A stretch of DNA of 64,000 nt from Hippasteria phrygiana (taxonomy: Eukaryota; Echinodermata; Asteroidea; Valvatida; Goniasteridae): NCBI GenBank assembly GCA_037893225.1, contig JAZGUH010000199.1:62001-126000 (forward strand). Direction: 5' to 3'. The position numbers were made by a program, and so were the translations under genes. A model generated the notes under the pieces. That model was not told the DNA's origin. It searched no databases and saw nothing but the letters and a program-made list of their open reading frames with translations. Below, in pieces: positions 30,260 to 41,759 of this stretch (position 1 is its first letter; each line of letters starts with the position of its first letter).

Positions 30260-33200
30260 GTAAAAGATAATAAGCTGCCCTAATAATTGAAGGAAGGAAG
30301 GCCCATGAGATGTGAATCAGAACCCAACAATAACAGGTCAAAGGTAAAAAATCGACATCCTCTCTTACAAACAGTATATAAAAATGAGCTTCTGTCAGCG
30401 ACTTCTCACTTATAATGAAACGGGGTTTGCAATAAGCGGCAGCATGTATTCAGGTTTACAGAAATAACGGTCATATACAAACAAGAATGTATTGATCACA
30501 GTGCGGCGAAGACTCGCCATACTTTATTTCAGGCCTATGAACTTGATTTTGTTTCGTGCATCAAATACACTGATCGATTAGTATTACTGTGTGAGTTTAA
30601 AGCAAGCCTTAGTACAACATATCAATTTGTCTCTTGCACATCATAGTAATATTCAAGTTTACAATAAATCTCAGGACCAAAACCCAAATAATCCAATGAA
30701 CTTTTAAATACACCGTAACTTACAAAACTGTTACACCTATCCTCATGTACAAAACACCTGCTGGGTCCGATTTCATGAAGTCGCTTAGGGAAAAATATTG
30801 CTTCCCAAATTTCCCCGCTAAACAAAAATCGGCTTTAAACCAGTCCCATGGCACTATTAATCCCATGCAATTTTTGCTTATGACATGTTTTCGTCAAGCG
30901 GAACTTCGCTGCGCTAAGCCAAATTTTGTACTCAGCAGCTCTATGAAATTGGCTTATGATCATGAAACTAGTTATCACAAACTTATAGAGTGAAGCAGAT
31001 TAGGCAGTTTCCAAGTGCCTGACAATGACACCGCCACCCCCCCCCCCCCCTACAAGCAGTTCGATGTGACCTTATGTGTAAACTGCTTAAGATTATAGCA
31101 AAAAGTTCTGAGACTGGAAAGTCTGAATTGGTCTGAAGTAATGCCGATTTTTTTTATATAATACTTTGAAAACCTTACAGCGCTTACGATTCGTTTCGGC
31201 ATCTTGTACAAAGCTTCATTATCACAAAAACTTGGCTATTTAAAGGCTTTTTCTCCAACCAAAACTGGTTCATTTTGTCAAACCTACGAAATGGAACGAT
31301 CAAATATTAGTTATCAGTTAGAACACAAATTCGAAAAGGAAATGGTGGCTTCCTCGGGATTGGATCCTTGAAGCATAAATTTCGTTAAATACCTTCGTAT
31401 ACTGTCAATAATGTGAGCATTGCACTAATTGTCTGTACTTGTGTAGAGAACCAAAGTGTATATCAACAATGGGTTTACATTTGTATCATTACGCATCGTC
31501 TAAACCAATCACAATTGAGGAGATATCCAGCAAAACTACTGTCAAGACAGTTTTGTTTTCAAAAACCGGCAAATCCTTGAGAAGTATATGCAATTTTGGA
31601 AACACTAAATCCATGCGTATTTCTATTTTAATCAGAATTAGTTATAACACCATATACACCACATATCCATACTTATACGGGATATGTGGGAGTGAAAACC
31701 ATGATGTTGATCGCATCGTAAATTTACCAATACGATTAAGTTAGCTTAATGTTGTTAAAGTTGTTGTTATACATACAAACGAATAGGTTAAAATATACAT
31801 GTATGATTAAAGCTGGACTGAGTTGTAACGTGTCTGATTGGCATCGCCAATATTGGTCACGAATATGTAATTATATGTAGTCTTCCTTTAATTTGATATA
31901 ATATGGATAAGGTAATAGTATATAAAACAAAAAGTACCCCAATAATAGGTGGGCTGATGGGCTGTATTGAACATCTTCATTCTATTAATAAGAACAGATG
32001 AGGGTCAAGCTTTGACAATAGTAGCAAAATAACACCACAGAAACACACCTTTTTATACATTTTTTAGTCATGCGCAAAAGATGGTCGACTTCTTAATTTC
32101 TGGTTATTAAACATTTACACGGCTATAATTTTAAAGCTGTAGATAAAAACATATCACTGATTGCACAATGCTGGATTAGTTCGACCACAATACCAAATTG
32201 TGCAAAACCTATTTTGCCAACAAATGAAAAGAAAAAAGGCTTTACTATCAATGCATCAAATACAAAGATGGCGGCATGAGATGGAGAGAAAGGGAAAGTA
32301 TTGGTATTGTTTCGAATCTTTGGCATATTTCATAGAAAAACAGATCTAAATCGTGAGTTTATTGTAAAATTAATTTGGTCACTTGAAGACAATAAATATC
32401 AATCAAATACAACAGGGAGATAAAATAGTAAAATATCCTCTGCGTGGGCTTTCCACAAAGTATTTACAATACATACAAACCAAAGCGATATAGTTCTTTT
32501 ATCGCACAAAAACAAATATCAAAAATAAATATATACAAATATCGAAAGAACAAGTATCAACAGATTTCTCAAAAATACACCCAAATAGAATCATTACAAA
32601 TTTATCATGAAGGATGAACATCACCACATCCCTTATTCGCCTACCTATTATCTGACCCTTAACAACAATTTCACCACGTGTAAGCCAAAGTGATACCATG
32701 CAACACTGACCGCGAACAAATTCCTCAAGAAGAACCAATCGACTACAGCCAAACTTTTCCAAAGAAATTCATTACAAACTCATCATTACAGACGATCAGC
32801 AAAATACAACCATCGTTTCTTAAATGGTACCGACAACACTAATTCCCCCACCCAATGACATCTGCACCAATTGGGAAGCGTCTTTGGTTTATCCTTTGAA
32901 TCATATTGATTCTGGATCAGTGACGTCACATGCACACCTGGAGTTTTTCATTTGATAGAAACCAGAATTATCTCAACAGTTTGTTTTCCAGCTATCCATG
33001 TCTTGTAATGAATTTAGTGAACATAGTACGATATCGACGGCCGCGGTCCAATCGATTACTTGTTGCTCGTTCCTCCCGTTAATTCAGTTTTCACGTCAGG
33101 AAATTTGATTAATTCTGCCAGGAGTACAACCTTTCTCTTGATAAGACCAAAAATACAATACATTAATTACAAACCACCATAATATATGCGGGCGATTGCG

Positions 33201-34080
33201 ATTGTAGGATCGGGCATGCTTAGGAATCCATTTTCTCATTTTCTCGAGCGCTTTAAATGTGAACTTGCATTGTGTTAATGGGATTTCAGTCCCAATAGGC
33301 TTTCAATACCAAATATGTAGTTTTGAGTTTTGACACAATTTAGCAGGAGAGTAAGGCACCTTCACCTGCCGCGCCCCTTCCTCCCAAAATCAACCTTAAA
33401 ATTGAGAACCTCCGCGAAAAGGAAGGGAAAAGAAACTCGGCTGCCCAGCAGGTTGAGGGAGGGGTAGTCCGTACCGCTGAACCCAGTCCTCGGCCAAGAG
33501 CATACTCTTTGTCTTGTTGATTATTTCAAGCCATTAACTTAACCACGTTAAATAAAGGACAAGATTCTTAGCCAGAGATTGTCAGTACATGTACCATGCA
33601 CAATATTCTAATTGACAGTCAGAATTTTTCCTGCAAAACCTTCCTTTGCGCCAGTTCACTTGATTTGGTATTCAATGAAGTTTTAAGAAGGATTAGCTGC
33701 TTACGAGAATGCGTGATTTTCCATTTAATTATTGACGGGAAAAAAAGCGAAATTAAAGACCCAATCAGTTAATTAAAATTAAACAAGTCCCGAAAATGCT
33801 GATTGTGACGTTGGGAAAAATCCAGTTTTATCAACTGAGAGAAAAGAAATCAGGGAATTTTCATGAATAAAAGCAAAAAATGAAACCCAGTTGTGTGCAT
33901 TGAAATGCCATACTTATCAAAAAATTCTTCCTTTGGATTTGTAAGATGGACTACGATTGTTTTCTTATTTAGCCATTCAGGTGATGGTTACACCATGCAT
34001 AACACGCGAATACCGCAATCGGATGTGCAGTGTTTTAAGGTGTTTCATGTGTTGCACATATTTCAACCACAAATCTTTGT
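30260..34080. other. 3.8 kb without recognised genes (3' flank of the NLR gene)
   Basis: AT-rich. A 100-codon plus-strand frame at 31,439-31,744 resembles nothing known and has no supporting context. A poly-C run lies at 31,031-31,050. I see no transposon ends or RNA genes. Confidence 0.5.
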
Positions 34081-34086
34081 CTTTCA

Positions 34087-35735
34087 TCAGGGCATAATTT
34101 CTGGATAGGTCGATAAGTCAGTCAGGTTGGGCATGTCACCCACAGCCGAGGCAATGTGTTCAATATCTGCACATTCCAATGAGCACTCACTCAAGTCAAG
34201 CTTCTTTAGGTGCTGCATGAGGGGCAGGTGACGGGCCCAGCTGTCAGCCAATCCACTCAGTGCACGGTTCAAGGAAAGGTTCAAGTCAGTCAGGTTGGGC
34301 ATGTCACCCACAGCCGATGCAATGTGTTCAATATCTGCACATTGCAATGAGCACCAACTCAAGTCAAGCTCCTTTAGGTGCTGCATGAGGGGCAGGTGAC
34401 AGGCCCACCTGTCAGCCAATCTACCCAGTACATAGTTGATGGAAAGGTCCAAGCCAGCCAGGTTGGGCATGTCACCCACAGCCGACGCAATGTGTATAAT
34501 ATCTGCACTTTGCAATGAGCACTCACTCAAGTAAAGCTTCTTTAGGTGCTGCATGAGGGGCAGGTGACATGCCCATTTGTCGGCTAATCCACCCAGTGCA
34601 TCGTTGCTGGAAAGGTTCAAGTCAGTCAGGTTGGGCATGTCACCCACAGCCGTGGCAATGTGTTCAATATTTGCACTTTGCAATGAGCACTCACTCAAGT
34701 CAAGCTCCTTTAGGTGCTTCATGAGGGGCAGGTAACAGGCCCAGCTGTCAGCCAATCCACCCAGTGCATAGTTGATGGAAAGGTCCAAGTCAGCCAGGTT
34801 GGGCATGTCACCCACAGCCGAGGCAATGTGTTTAATATCTGCACTTTGCAATGAGCAACGAGCTAGATTCAGCGTTTCACGGCTTTTCACGAGGGGCAAC
34901 GATACACACATTGCAATGTTGACAGAAAGTAATAAATTAGTAGGCCTATGTGTTGAAGTAATACGAAATCCTGATGTAATCCGTTCAACATCTACACATG
35001 TCAAATAGCAATGACCAAAGTCCATTTTTTTCAGGGGCTTCATGGTGGGCAAGTTACTGGCCGACGAATTTCCCGATTCACCAAGTAGATAAATGACGGA
35101 AAGTTTTAAATCAGTCAGATTGGGCATGTCACGCACAGCCGAGGCAATGTGTTCAACTTCTGCATAGTGCAATTGGCAATCTGATATGTCAATCACGTGG
35201 AGGTTGGGCAAGTGTTTTACAACAGAGGCCCAATTATCAGCTTTACCTCCGAGTGCTGCACATTTACTAATGACTAGTTTGTTCAAGGATGCGCTGCATT
35301 TCAGTGACAGAAGGATGTGCGTTAGATCACTAAGAGTTGATGGACAGCCAGATAGCGACAGTGACATGAGATTTGGCATTAAACTCAGATCCAAAGCTGA
35401 AAAACTGACAGAAGAAGACACACCAAAAGCAATTATTTTAACTGGAGCCAGGAGTGCTTTACTGTTCTCATTGCAACAGGCTATTTTCATGAGGTAAATG
35501 AGACGGTGGAAATCATTCATGTCATTGATTTTGATTTCAGGCGGGATTGTTAACTGCCCGTCACTCCCTACTGGCGCACGACGTCCCTTTTTATAAGAGC
35601 GGAGAAGCTCGTTAGCAATAGAGGTAGTGCAGCTTTCATTGTCACCGCAACAGAAACGAAGAAGAAACTCGACAGATGTAAAATTCATCTCTGTGTGACA
35701 CGTGTCATGCAAAATCTCCTTAAATTTGTCCTTTT
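34087..35735 (-). CDS. LRR-coding part of the NLR exon 4
   Basis: Open for about 540 codons in a frame one base off from NACHT. After a helical linker (FTSVEFLLRFCCGDN) come ribonuclease-inhibitor-type leucine-rich repeats. The last 4.5 form a 56-residue (168-bp) super-repeat containing ELDLSECSLQSADIEHIASA and VGDMPNLTDLNLS, nearly identical at DNA level from 34,100 to 34,870. The first repeats (35,390-34,900) are more diverged. The final repeat breaks off after NLTDL into STYPEIMP and stop, with no capping motif, so the 3' end may have been truncated. LRRs usually form the ligand-sensing horseshoe. Confidence 0.9.
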
Positions 35736-38700
35736 TTCAAGTGGAGTTTATATGGAACACGCGCTAGTCCCGTCTTGTTTGAAATGTGAAGGCTCTGCCA
35801 GTATTTCGCTGCACAGTATTCCTGCATTGTCTTGTGCATAAATTGTACGCTGTTCTGAGAGCTGAGGTTTTTGAAAATCCTCTGGCAGGTTAGGATGCCT
35901 GCTCTTTTTGCTATGTTAAGCGCATTTGTTTCGAATTCATCTTCTGTAAACGAGAGTTTCAGCTCAGTATCTAAGAGTCCACTCAATGCAGTTTTTCCGA
36001 TTGCAATCAGTGCTTTAGATTTGTCTGTTTCGGACGCCTCGGCCTTTCTTGTAAACATGTAATCAACTGCCATGGTATAGAGGCGTGACAATGTTTCTGG
36101 AAACTCTTTTTGGTGTTTCCACAAAATACACATCCAAAGCAGCAGCATTGGGATTTTAGCCAAATCACGTAGCGTTTCTGAATCCTCAATGGTTTGAATA
36201 AGTTTCTTAGCACTTTCTGAATTGTTCTCTTCAAATTTATTGACATATTCCTTGACGTCACTTTGAGTAAACCCCAGAACCTCCACGTGTGTGCATGGAT
36301 TCTGAACTAATGACTCGACCGTGAGTTTGTCGAGATGCGAGGGGCGGGTTGTAATGCAGATGAAACATTCCCGGTATCTTTGTCTGTTCAGTGCTTTAAG
36401 GATCGACCCGAATGAGGTTTCATCAAGTGTTGTGGACCTCAACTCATCAAAACCATCTAAAAGAATCATGACCTTCTTCGGGTTTTGTTGGATACATGAT
36501 TCAAGTGACTCTTTAGTTATGCCTGAATCCTCACCGAGGAGTTGATCAAAAATGGTATCAATCAAATCAGAACTCTGGTCTAGGGGAAACATCTTCAAAG
36601 CAAAGACAAGGCTGTACTCTTCAAGCACTTTTCTGTCCTCTTCAGACACTACACTGGGCTCTTTAGCCCCTACACTGAGCTCTTCAGCCCAGTCGTATGC
36701 AATCTTATCAAAAATGGTTGACTTCCCCACACCTCCCGTGCCAAAGAAAATAAGCCGGTTAATGAGATTTCCCTCCCTTGTCTTTGCTTGGAATATTATA
36801 CCATACTCCGTTGAGTTTATGGTTTCATGTCCGGCCCGTCCACCGTCATATACACGCTCGCCTTCTCTTATGGTTAACTGCAATTTAGTGTATATAGATA
36901 TATGCCTTTTATAGTCGGGAACCTTTGGCAATAAGGGTACATAACTACCTTCTGTAGTGTACCGTTTCTTTAAAACTTCTCTGGTCTTGTCACAGACATC
37001 TTGGTAGGGATTCTGTGGCTCTTGAACTGGTTCAGAAACACACGGTGGACTCGGTTGACCATGAGTTTGCGCGGCCTCTATCGAGAAAAGAGAAATCAAT
37101 CATTAGGCCTAGTTACTCAACTGATACTGAATTGGGTCCGTGATTTGTGAAGTTTTTACTTCTTTGGTTAAAACACCACATGCTGTACTTTTCTGGGGAA
37201 TCCAGGGATGATTTCACAAAGCTCTGCGATTCGTCGTAACTCCAGTTGCAATGCATGACACGTTGCAACTTGCAATACGTCGTATTGGGGAATCAGGTTG
37301 GTGTAGTGGTACTTTCCTCGCCTTCCAACATTGTGGCCCCGGTTCGAATCCCGACGGGGGCCAACATGTGGATTGGGTTTTCAGTCCCTACTTAATTCCA
37401 TGGGTTTTCTCTAGAATTATTCTCTAATGTTTTCCTCCCACGTCTAAAACTGTAACTTCCTTCCTCTTCTTCTCAACACATCACAAAAAGTAAGTTCCCC
37501 CTAAATATCTCCTCATAAAGTAACAATTTCTTACAGATTACACCTAGCATAGAATATCAGGGAAATGTGTGAAGATATACGAACCATTTCACCAAACTAA
37601 GGACGAGCTGAACACGTCGTTAGTAGCCTGACAATCAGGGGATACGCAGCACGATATATGGGGCATAGGGGTACCCCCCTCTTGTCCCTATACCCTATAC
37701 ACACTTCAGACTATTGTTACCTATAAACACATTCCCCCTAGATTTCTGAAAATAATTCTTGAGATTCCGGGAACACAATGACCAAAACAAAAGTGGGTCC
37801 CTTTTCCCCATATCGTGCTTTTATATGGAATCTCCTTTGTGAGAAGTGTTGGCTCTGAAAAGAGCCAGCTGTGAGAGCAGATCTCGATGTTTCAAACAAT
37901 GTATTCTGTTCGTCTTCGGGAGACTGCAAACGCGTCGAAATTTAAGACGTCTCTTTGGGTCGTCTGAACTTACCTGTCTTTATTAATCCACTTTTACGGC
38001 ATGACAAGTAACTTAATCGGGACCACATGAAATAGCAATTGTTTGTGGCGAGATATCGAATCACATCACTGATTTCTTCATATGATGGAATTTGCGATCG
38101 GGGATGATGTAAATTCAACATTGGGTTTTACCCTTCAACGACGTATTTTATAAACACTGTATACTATACTCAGTGTTGTCCCGAGAGATTATTTGGGGAA
38201 AAATCACTCGGGTGGGACTCGAACCCACGACCCCCTGCTTTCTAGTGTAGCCATATTACAACTCCCAATAAAATATGATTACCATGGCCCCAGCTTATAT
38301 TATGAACACAATTTTTGGTACAAGGGGCCTATTGATCGTGCGCAGTAAATCAAACAAGTCGGATTTTCAGGGAGTCTGTAATTCACGCAAAACCGGGTCT
38401 ACGTTCATCCTCGTTCTTTCTACATAGAGATCACGGTTCAAATACACTGGCATATCCAGTCCAGCGGGGGAGGGGAGGTAGAGATTCCCCCCTCTCCGAC
38501 AGTTTTGCTTTTTTATACATTTAGAGCGCCCCACGTACACCCAACTGGTACCGTACTTTTGGCTTCCCCTAGGCGAATAAAATTGATGTCACCTTTTCAA
38601 ATAGATGTTGAGCCAAAATGAATTGGAGTCACCTTTTTAACAAAATTTGCAATTTTGCTACTTCCCTCAACCCAAAACATAGATGCGCTCGTGGTAAAAT

Positions 38701-41504
38701 GGGAGTGGTAATATGGCGGCTGCTTACATTGGTTGCTTGTGTACAGCACGCAACGGCCAATGAGCTATCCAGTTAAGGTCTATCAGTGAATTGCATGTCA
38801 TCGATCGCCATGTAAATTTGCCGTTTGTGTCATTTCTATAATTGACTCCAGAATATCACATCATCAGTGCGTCAACTTCGCGGTTTATGTATCATTCTGC
38901 AGCCGATTTCACGAAAGATTGCGCAATTACGTAACTCTACTTACGCCACAAATTAATGCGTGAGTTGCGCAACGCGTAACGTCTTAAAAACCCGATGTTA
39001 CGAAAGGTACACAATGCGTAAGTCGCTGAGTTGCGCCATAAATTATGGCGTAAGTTACGCACTCACAAAAACACCGAAATGATGACTTAGCTAGCTGAGC
39101 GTGAGCATATAGTAGAGCCGTTGGTTGCTCAAATTATTTATAAATTCGCTAGATTATTTCAGAGAGCAATGAAATTATCATCCACTGCAGGTTTACCTGT
39201 GAGGTATTTCCAAATGTTGCCGCCAATTTGTTGTCGGAGCGAAAAGTTTCAAAAGTGAGAAGTTTCAAAAAAAAATTGTTTAAAATTAACAGGTCAGTTT
39301 GGTTAATTTTGGCTTCGAATCTGTTGAATATTCCAAATATTGATTTAAATTCCAAAAAGCAAGAAGCCCTCTCAAAAATAGAAATAAATCTTTGTTATAC
39401 GGTTAAACAAATATTGAAAAAATAAACAGGTCATTCTAAGAAAGCCGGTAGATTGGCTAATGGGTTGAGCAGTCAATGGTAGCTATAGTGATTGACATAC
39501 AATATGTTCTTCACCTCTTTCGCGGCCTCCCATGTGTATATTAAAGGTAGGTGACGTCACAGTTCCTAAGATGGCAAGCCCTTCGTTACCCTCAACTTTC
39601 ACATTTCCTATAATCGTGGGTTGACACATCTGAAGATTCCTTGTAGACGGAGTCAAGTCAAGGCATCGTGAAGGCAACTGAATAAGCCCAGTATCCCCTG
39701 TAAGATAAAGATACATCACAGAATTGGAATGGATGATGCTTTTTCTATATCCCTATGGTCTCAATTGGTACCGGATACATAGAGTTCAAGACAAGGTGCG
39801 CTACTAATCCCTCGGATTTTTTTGAATTTGTTTTTTTGAGGGGGTGGTTTAAGGTTTGCACCCCCCCCCCCCCCCCCCTCCCGTCGCTAAGATCCCCCAC
39901 CCATTCCTTTGAAGGCTTTCACCCTCGCTGCGTGTGACATTTGTAGACAAAGCAATTTTAACATTATTTGTTTACGTCTATATGTATTATGACTCCAGGC
40001 CTTAAAAAAATAGCTTTCGGGGTTTACATTACATAAATATGTTTGGCATAGGAACCAACTGTTAAAAGGGAATTTTACAAGGGGTCTACTATTCCCCTTC
40101 CTCCAGCATTGCCGTAGGTCTGAAGCTTGTGTGATTGTAGTTTAACGATGCAGCTCCTTAAGTAGTATTTGCTTGGATTGTGAGTAGAAGGGGAAGCGTT
40201 CCGATTGGTGCCACTGTTGTGTGATGTGTTGCGGTTGGTTGGTTGCCACTATGGTATTGTTCTTGTTGTGTGTGTTGGGATTGTGTGTGTTGGTATTGTG
40301 TGCATTTTCTGCTGTGTGCGAGTTGCCTGCTCGCTGAGGCGTGTCAGTTGACTGTGGGGTGCGAGTGTTGGTGGATGGTAGGATTGAATGCCAGATGTTG
40401 CTGATGAAATAGCCGATGTCCTGGGGGACATGTCATGTTTATGAATCTCAATAGCCCTCTCTGATACGACGTGTGTACCAATGCTTCTCCGGGGCTATGA
40501 TCTCTGCATTCTGCCAGTCAATAATGTGCTCCAAATCAGTGGAGTGTTTGATGATCGCAGATTTGTCAAATTCACCTCTGCGGCCGTGGGCCTTGTGTTC
40601 CTCGAGCCTGGTCGTAAGGTCTCTGCCGGTCTCGCCAATGTACACTTTACCACAAGTGCAAGGAATTCGGCAAACCCCCGCTTGACGGCTTGGATCATGT
40701 CTGTCCTTGTGGGTGTGTAACTTCGTTTCCAACTTGGTTCGAGTCCGGTAGTAGACCTTGATGTCAGCTTCCCTCAGGATACGCTGAATTTTGTGTGAAG
40801 TATGACCAATGTACGGTAGGACAGTACGGCAAACCTCCTCATTCTCCTGACGAAGATTAGAGCAGGCTAATCGAAACGTTGAGAACAACCCGAGAAGTCC
40901 CCATGGTTCTCCCTGAACCATATTAACCCGTGAAGTCCCCATGGTTCTCCCCTGAACCATATTTCTCACTTATCGACAGTAGAGAAAACGAGTTGCACGA
41001 AATTGGTTCTCCCTTGAACCCTTCTCACTTAACGAAGGTTGAGATACGAGTTGTGCGATAAGGTTCTTTTCAGAACCCATACATGTACCTTTCGTTAGTT
41101 GAGATAAACACATGGTGTTACCGCAAACCGAAACGATATCGATATTCCACCATGCAAAGCCTCAAAACTTATACAAGATCTTACCTACTATTTGGCCACA
41201 CGTACCTGTTGCAGATGAGGTGGAAGGTACGTCGATCAATCCTCCAAGCTCATCAGAATGGATAACTGTGGCTCCACTGCTCACTTGCCCAGCCTCGGAA
41301 GGCCCTGAATAGAGGTCAATGATGAAAACAATTTTAGTTTCAGACAAGTTGACTACGCAACATGTTGGCTGACATCATTGCAACAAGATTGCAAGGCTTT
41401 TGTTTGTGGTACACACCTGTTGCAGTTGAGGTGGATGGTGCCTGCGCGTCTTCTTGCATCTCGGTAGAGATGGTTCTCGGCCGTGTAGGTTCGTTAGAGT
41501 CCAT
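34087..41504 (-). CDS. NLR-type immune receptor gene (NACHT-LRR), four exons
   Basis: Model on the minus strand: exon 1 41,504-41,417; exon 2 41,304-41,206; exon 3 39,697-39,515; exon 4 37,077-34,087. All junctions are phase 1 and rejoin in frame. The product would have a short disordered N-terminus, a 60-residue Gly/Asn/hydrophobic module, a NACHT ATPase and about 15 leucine-rich repeats: a cytosolic sensor that oligomerises on ligand binding (family knowledge). It lacks a Death domain, unlike neighbouring gene 1, which shares exon 1. Intron 2 holds a Penelope insertion; intron 3 holds a SINE, a MITE and a tRNA-like relic. One frame break separates NACHT from LRRs (a T6 run at 35,732-35,737 on the plus strand). 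If real, it makes a NACHT-only protein. Confidence 0.8.
35720..37077 (-). CDS. NACHT ATPase part of the NLR exon 4
   Basis: Begins at acceptor CTCGATAG and reads EAAQTHGQPSPPCVSEPVQE, then a CDKTREVLKKRY segment and IYTKLQL just before the domain. Walker A is FFGTGGVGKSTIFDK (about residue 115 of the exon product), Walker B KKVMILLDGFDEL (about 210), and a sensor-like CITTRPSHLDKL follows. The helical and winged-helix part ends with VQFMHKTMQEYCAAKYW, typical of NACHT proteins. All catalytic residues are present. The frame ends 5-6 codons after a six-base homopolymer that shifts it relative to the LRRs. Confidence 0.95.
37285..37576 (+). mobile_element. tRNA-derived SINE, copy 1
   Basis: The head resembles tRNA-Gly, with A-box TTGGTGTAGTGG and B-box GGTTCGAATCC. 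The body CATGTGGATTGGGTTTTCAG leads to a tail ending AGGGAAATGTGTGAAGAT. Copy 2 at 44,699-44,984 is about 95% similar, and a 3' fragment lies inverted at 45,677-45,800. Confidence 0.85.
37645..37820. mobile_element. palindromic-ended MITE, copy 2 (inverted)
   Basis: Same family as 17,404-17,575, in reverse orientation: ends GCACGATATATGGGG and CCCCATATCGTGC, interior CCCTATACCCTA and ACACAATGACCAAAACAAAA. Confidence 0.8.
38190..38290 (-). repeat. tRNA-like relic
   Basis: The minus strand has GGGTTCGAGTCCCACCCGAG, a good B box with T-stem, but no convincing A box or cloverleaf. Probably the remnant of a tRNA-derived SINE. Confidence 0.35.
38705..38905. repeat. dispersed repeat, copy 2 of the window-start sequence
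   Basis: Starts ATGGCGGCTGCTTACATTGG and runs to GTTTATGTATCATTCTG, parallel to 1-190. Confidence 0.6.
39515..39697 (-). CDS. NLR exon 3: short Gly/Asn/hydrophobic module
   Basis: 183 nt between TTATCTTACAG and GTGAAG, phase 1 at both ends; its last base G plus AG of exon 4 forms a codon, which confirms the join. It encodes GDTGLIQLPSRCLDLTPSTR and then PTIIGNVKVEGNEGLAILG followed by TVTSPTFNIHMGGRER. The second half alternates hydrophobic residues with Gly and Asn, a pattern seen in RHIM-like and other amyloid signalling motifs placed N-terminal to NLR ATPases. The match is by pattern only; the core RHIM tetrad is not exact. Confidence 0.75.
39890..40146. repeat. NLR intron-2 segment, duplicated at 42,410-42,685
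   Basis: Shared phrases TAGCTTTCGGGGTTT, CATAAATATGTTTGGCATAGG and CCCCTTCCTCCAGCATTGCC. The duplicate continues straight into exon-2 sequence; here a Penelope element intervenes. Confidence 0.85.
40147..41171 (-). mobile_element. Penelope-like element insertion (~1 kb, 5'-truncated)
   Basis: Delimited by comparison with the duplicate at 42,675-42,690, which reads TAGTTTAAC directly into TACAAGATC. The minus strand carries the C-terminal part of a Penelope protein including its GIY-YIG endonuclease. Upstream (40,890-41,100) are short repeats built from GGTTCTCCC(C)TGAACC-like units. Inserted in intron 2 of the NLR gene. Confidence 0.85.
40240..40890 (-). pseudogene. Penelope-like element, GIY-YIG endonuclease C-terminal fragment
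   Basis: Minus strand: RTVLPYIGHTSHKIQRILRE and YYRTRTKLETKLHTHKDRHD come from the linker after reverse transcriptase. Then the GIY-YIG domain follows: GVCRIPCTCGKVYIGETGRD (the 'GIY' is degraded, YIG intact) and LTTRLEEHK. The His and Glu positions expected in the domain are present (KHSTDLEHIIDW, APEKHWYTRRIRE). One extra G then shifts the frame before AIEIHKHD, the usual end region, with a Thr/Pro/His-rich tail. In Penelope elements this nuclease cuts target DNA to prime reverse transcription. The RT itself is missing. Confidence 0.9.
41206..41304 (-). CDS. NLR exon 2
   Basis: 99 nt, exactly 33 codons, phase 1 at both ends (TCTATTCAG| and ACAG|GTACGT). It reads PSEAGQVSSGATVIHSDELG, then GLIDVPSTSSATG. 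Its ending closely resembles that of exon 1 (PSTSTATG), and the DNA around both donors is alike (CCTGTTGCAG(T/A)TGAGGTGGA), so one exon probably arose from the other. Low complexity, no fold recognised. Confidence 0.75.
41417..41504 (-). CDS. NLR exon 1 with start codon
   Basis: ATG at 41,504, reading MDSNEPTRPRTISTEMQEDA, QAPSTSTATG, 29 codons plus one base, donor ACAG|GTGTGT. Homologous to gene 1 exon 1 (2,483-2,567). The shared ATG and donor support this start. Disordered, Pro/Ser/Thr-rich. Confidence 0.75.
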
Positions 41505-41759
41505 GGTTGCGTTGTTTATCTTGCGCAAGAACCCCAGATTCCAGGCTATAACGAATTAATCGAGAAGACTACTTCAATTAAACAGGGGTTTGTTGGCTTC
41601 CTTCCTTCCTTTCCAAAAAGTGCAAACTTCTACGATGAGAAGAACAACGCACTGCAGGTAGGGGGGCGTGCTCCAAGAACAATGAATGCACTTGACTCAT
41701 TGTACTAATATGAACTATGTATAGTGATGGAGTGCAGGTTAAAAAGAGAAAACTTAAAG

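Larger units (their letters stand above)
37078..39514 (-). other. intron 3 of the NLR gene
   Basis: Bounded by donor GAG|GTGAAG (39,514) and acceptor CTCGATAG (37,078). It contains a SINE (37,285-37,576), an inverted MITE (37,645-37,820), a tRNA-like relic (38,190-38,290) and the second copy of the window-start repeat (38,705-38,905). The remainder is unremarkable. Confidence 0.7.

Noticed and set aside
31439..31744. 101-codon plus-strand frame
   Set aside because: AT-rich neighbourhood, no motif, no homologue recognised, no splice support.
37289..37362. tRNA-Gly gene
   Set aside because: A second copy with the same 200-bp 3' body at 44.7 kb identifies a SINE; the cloverleaf is incomplete.
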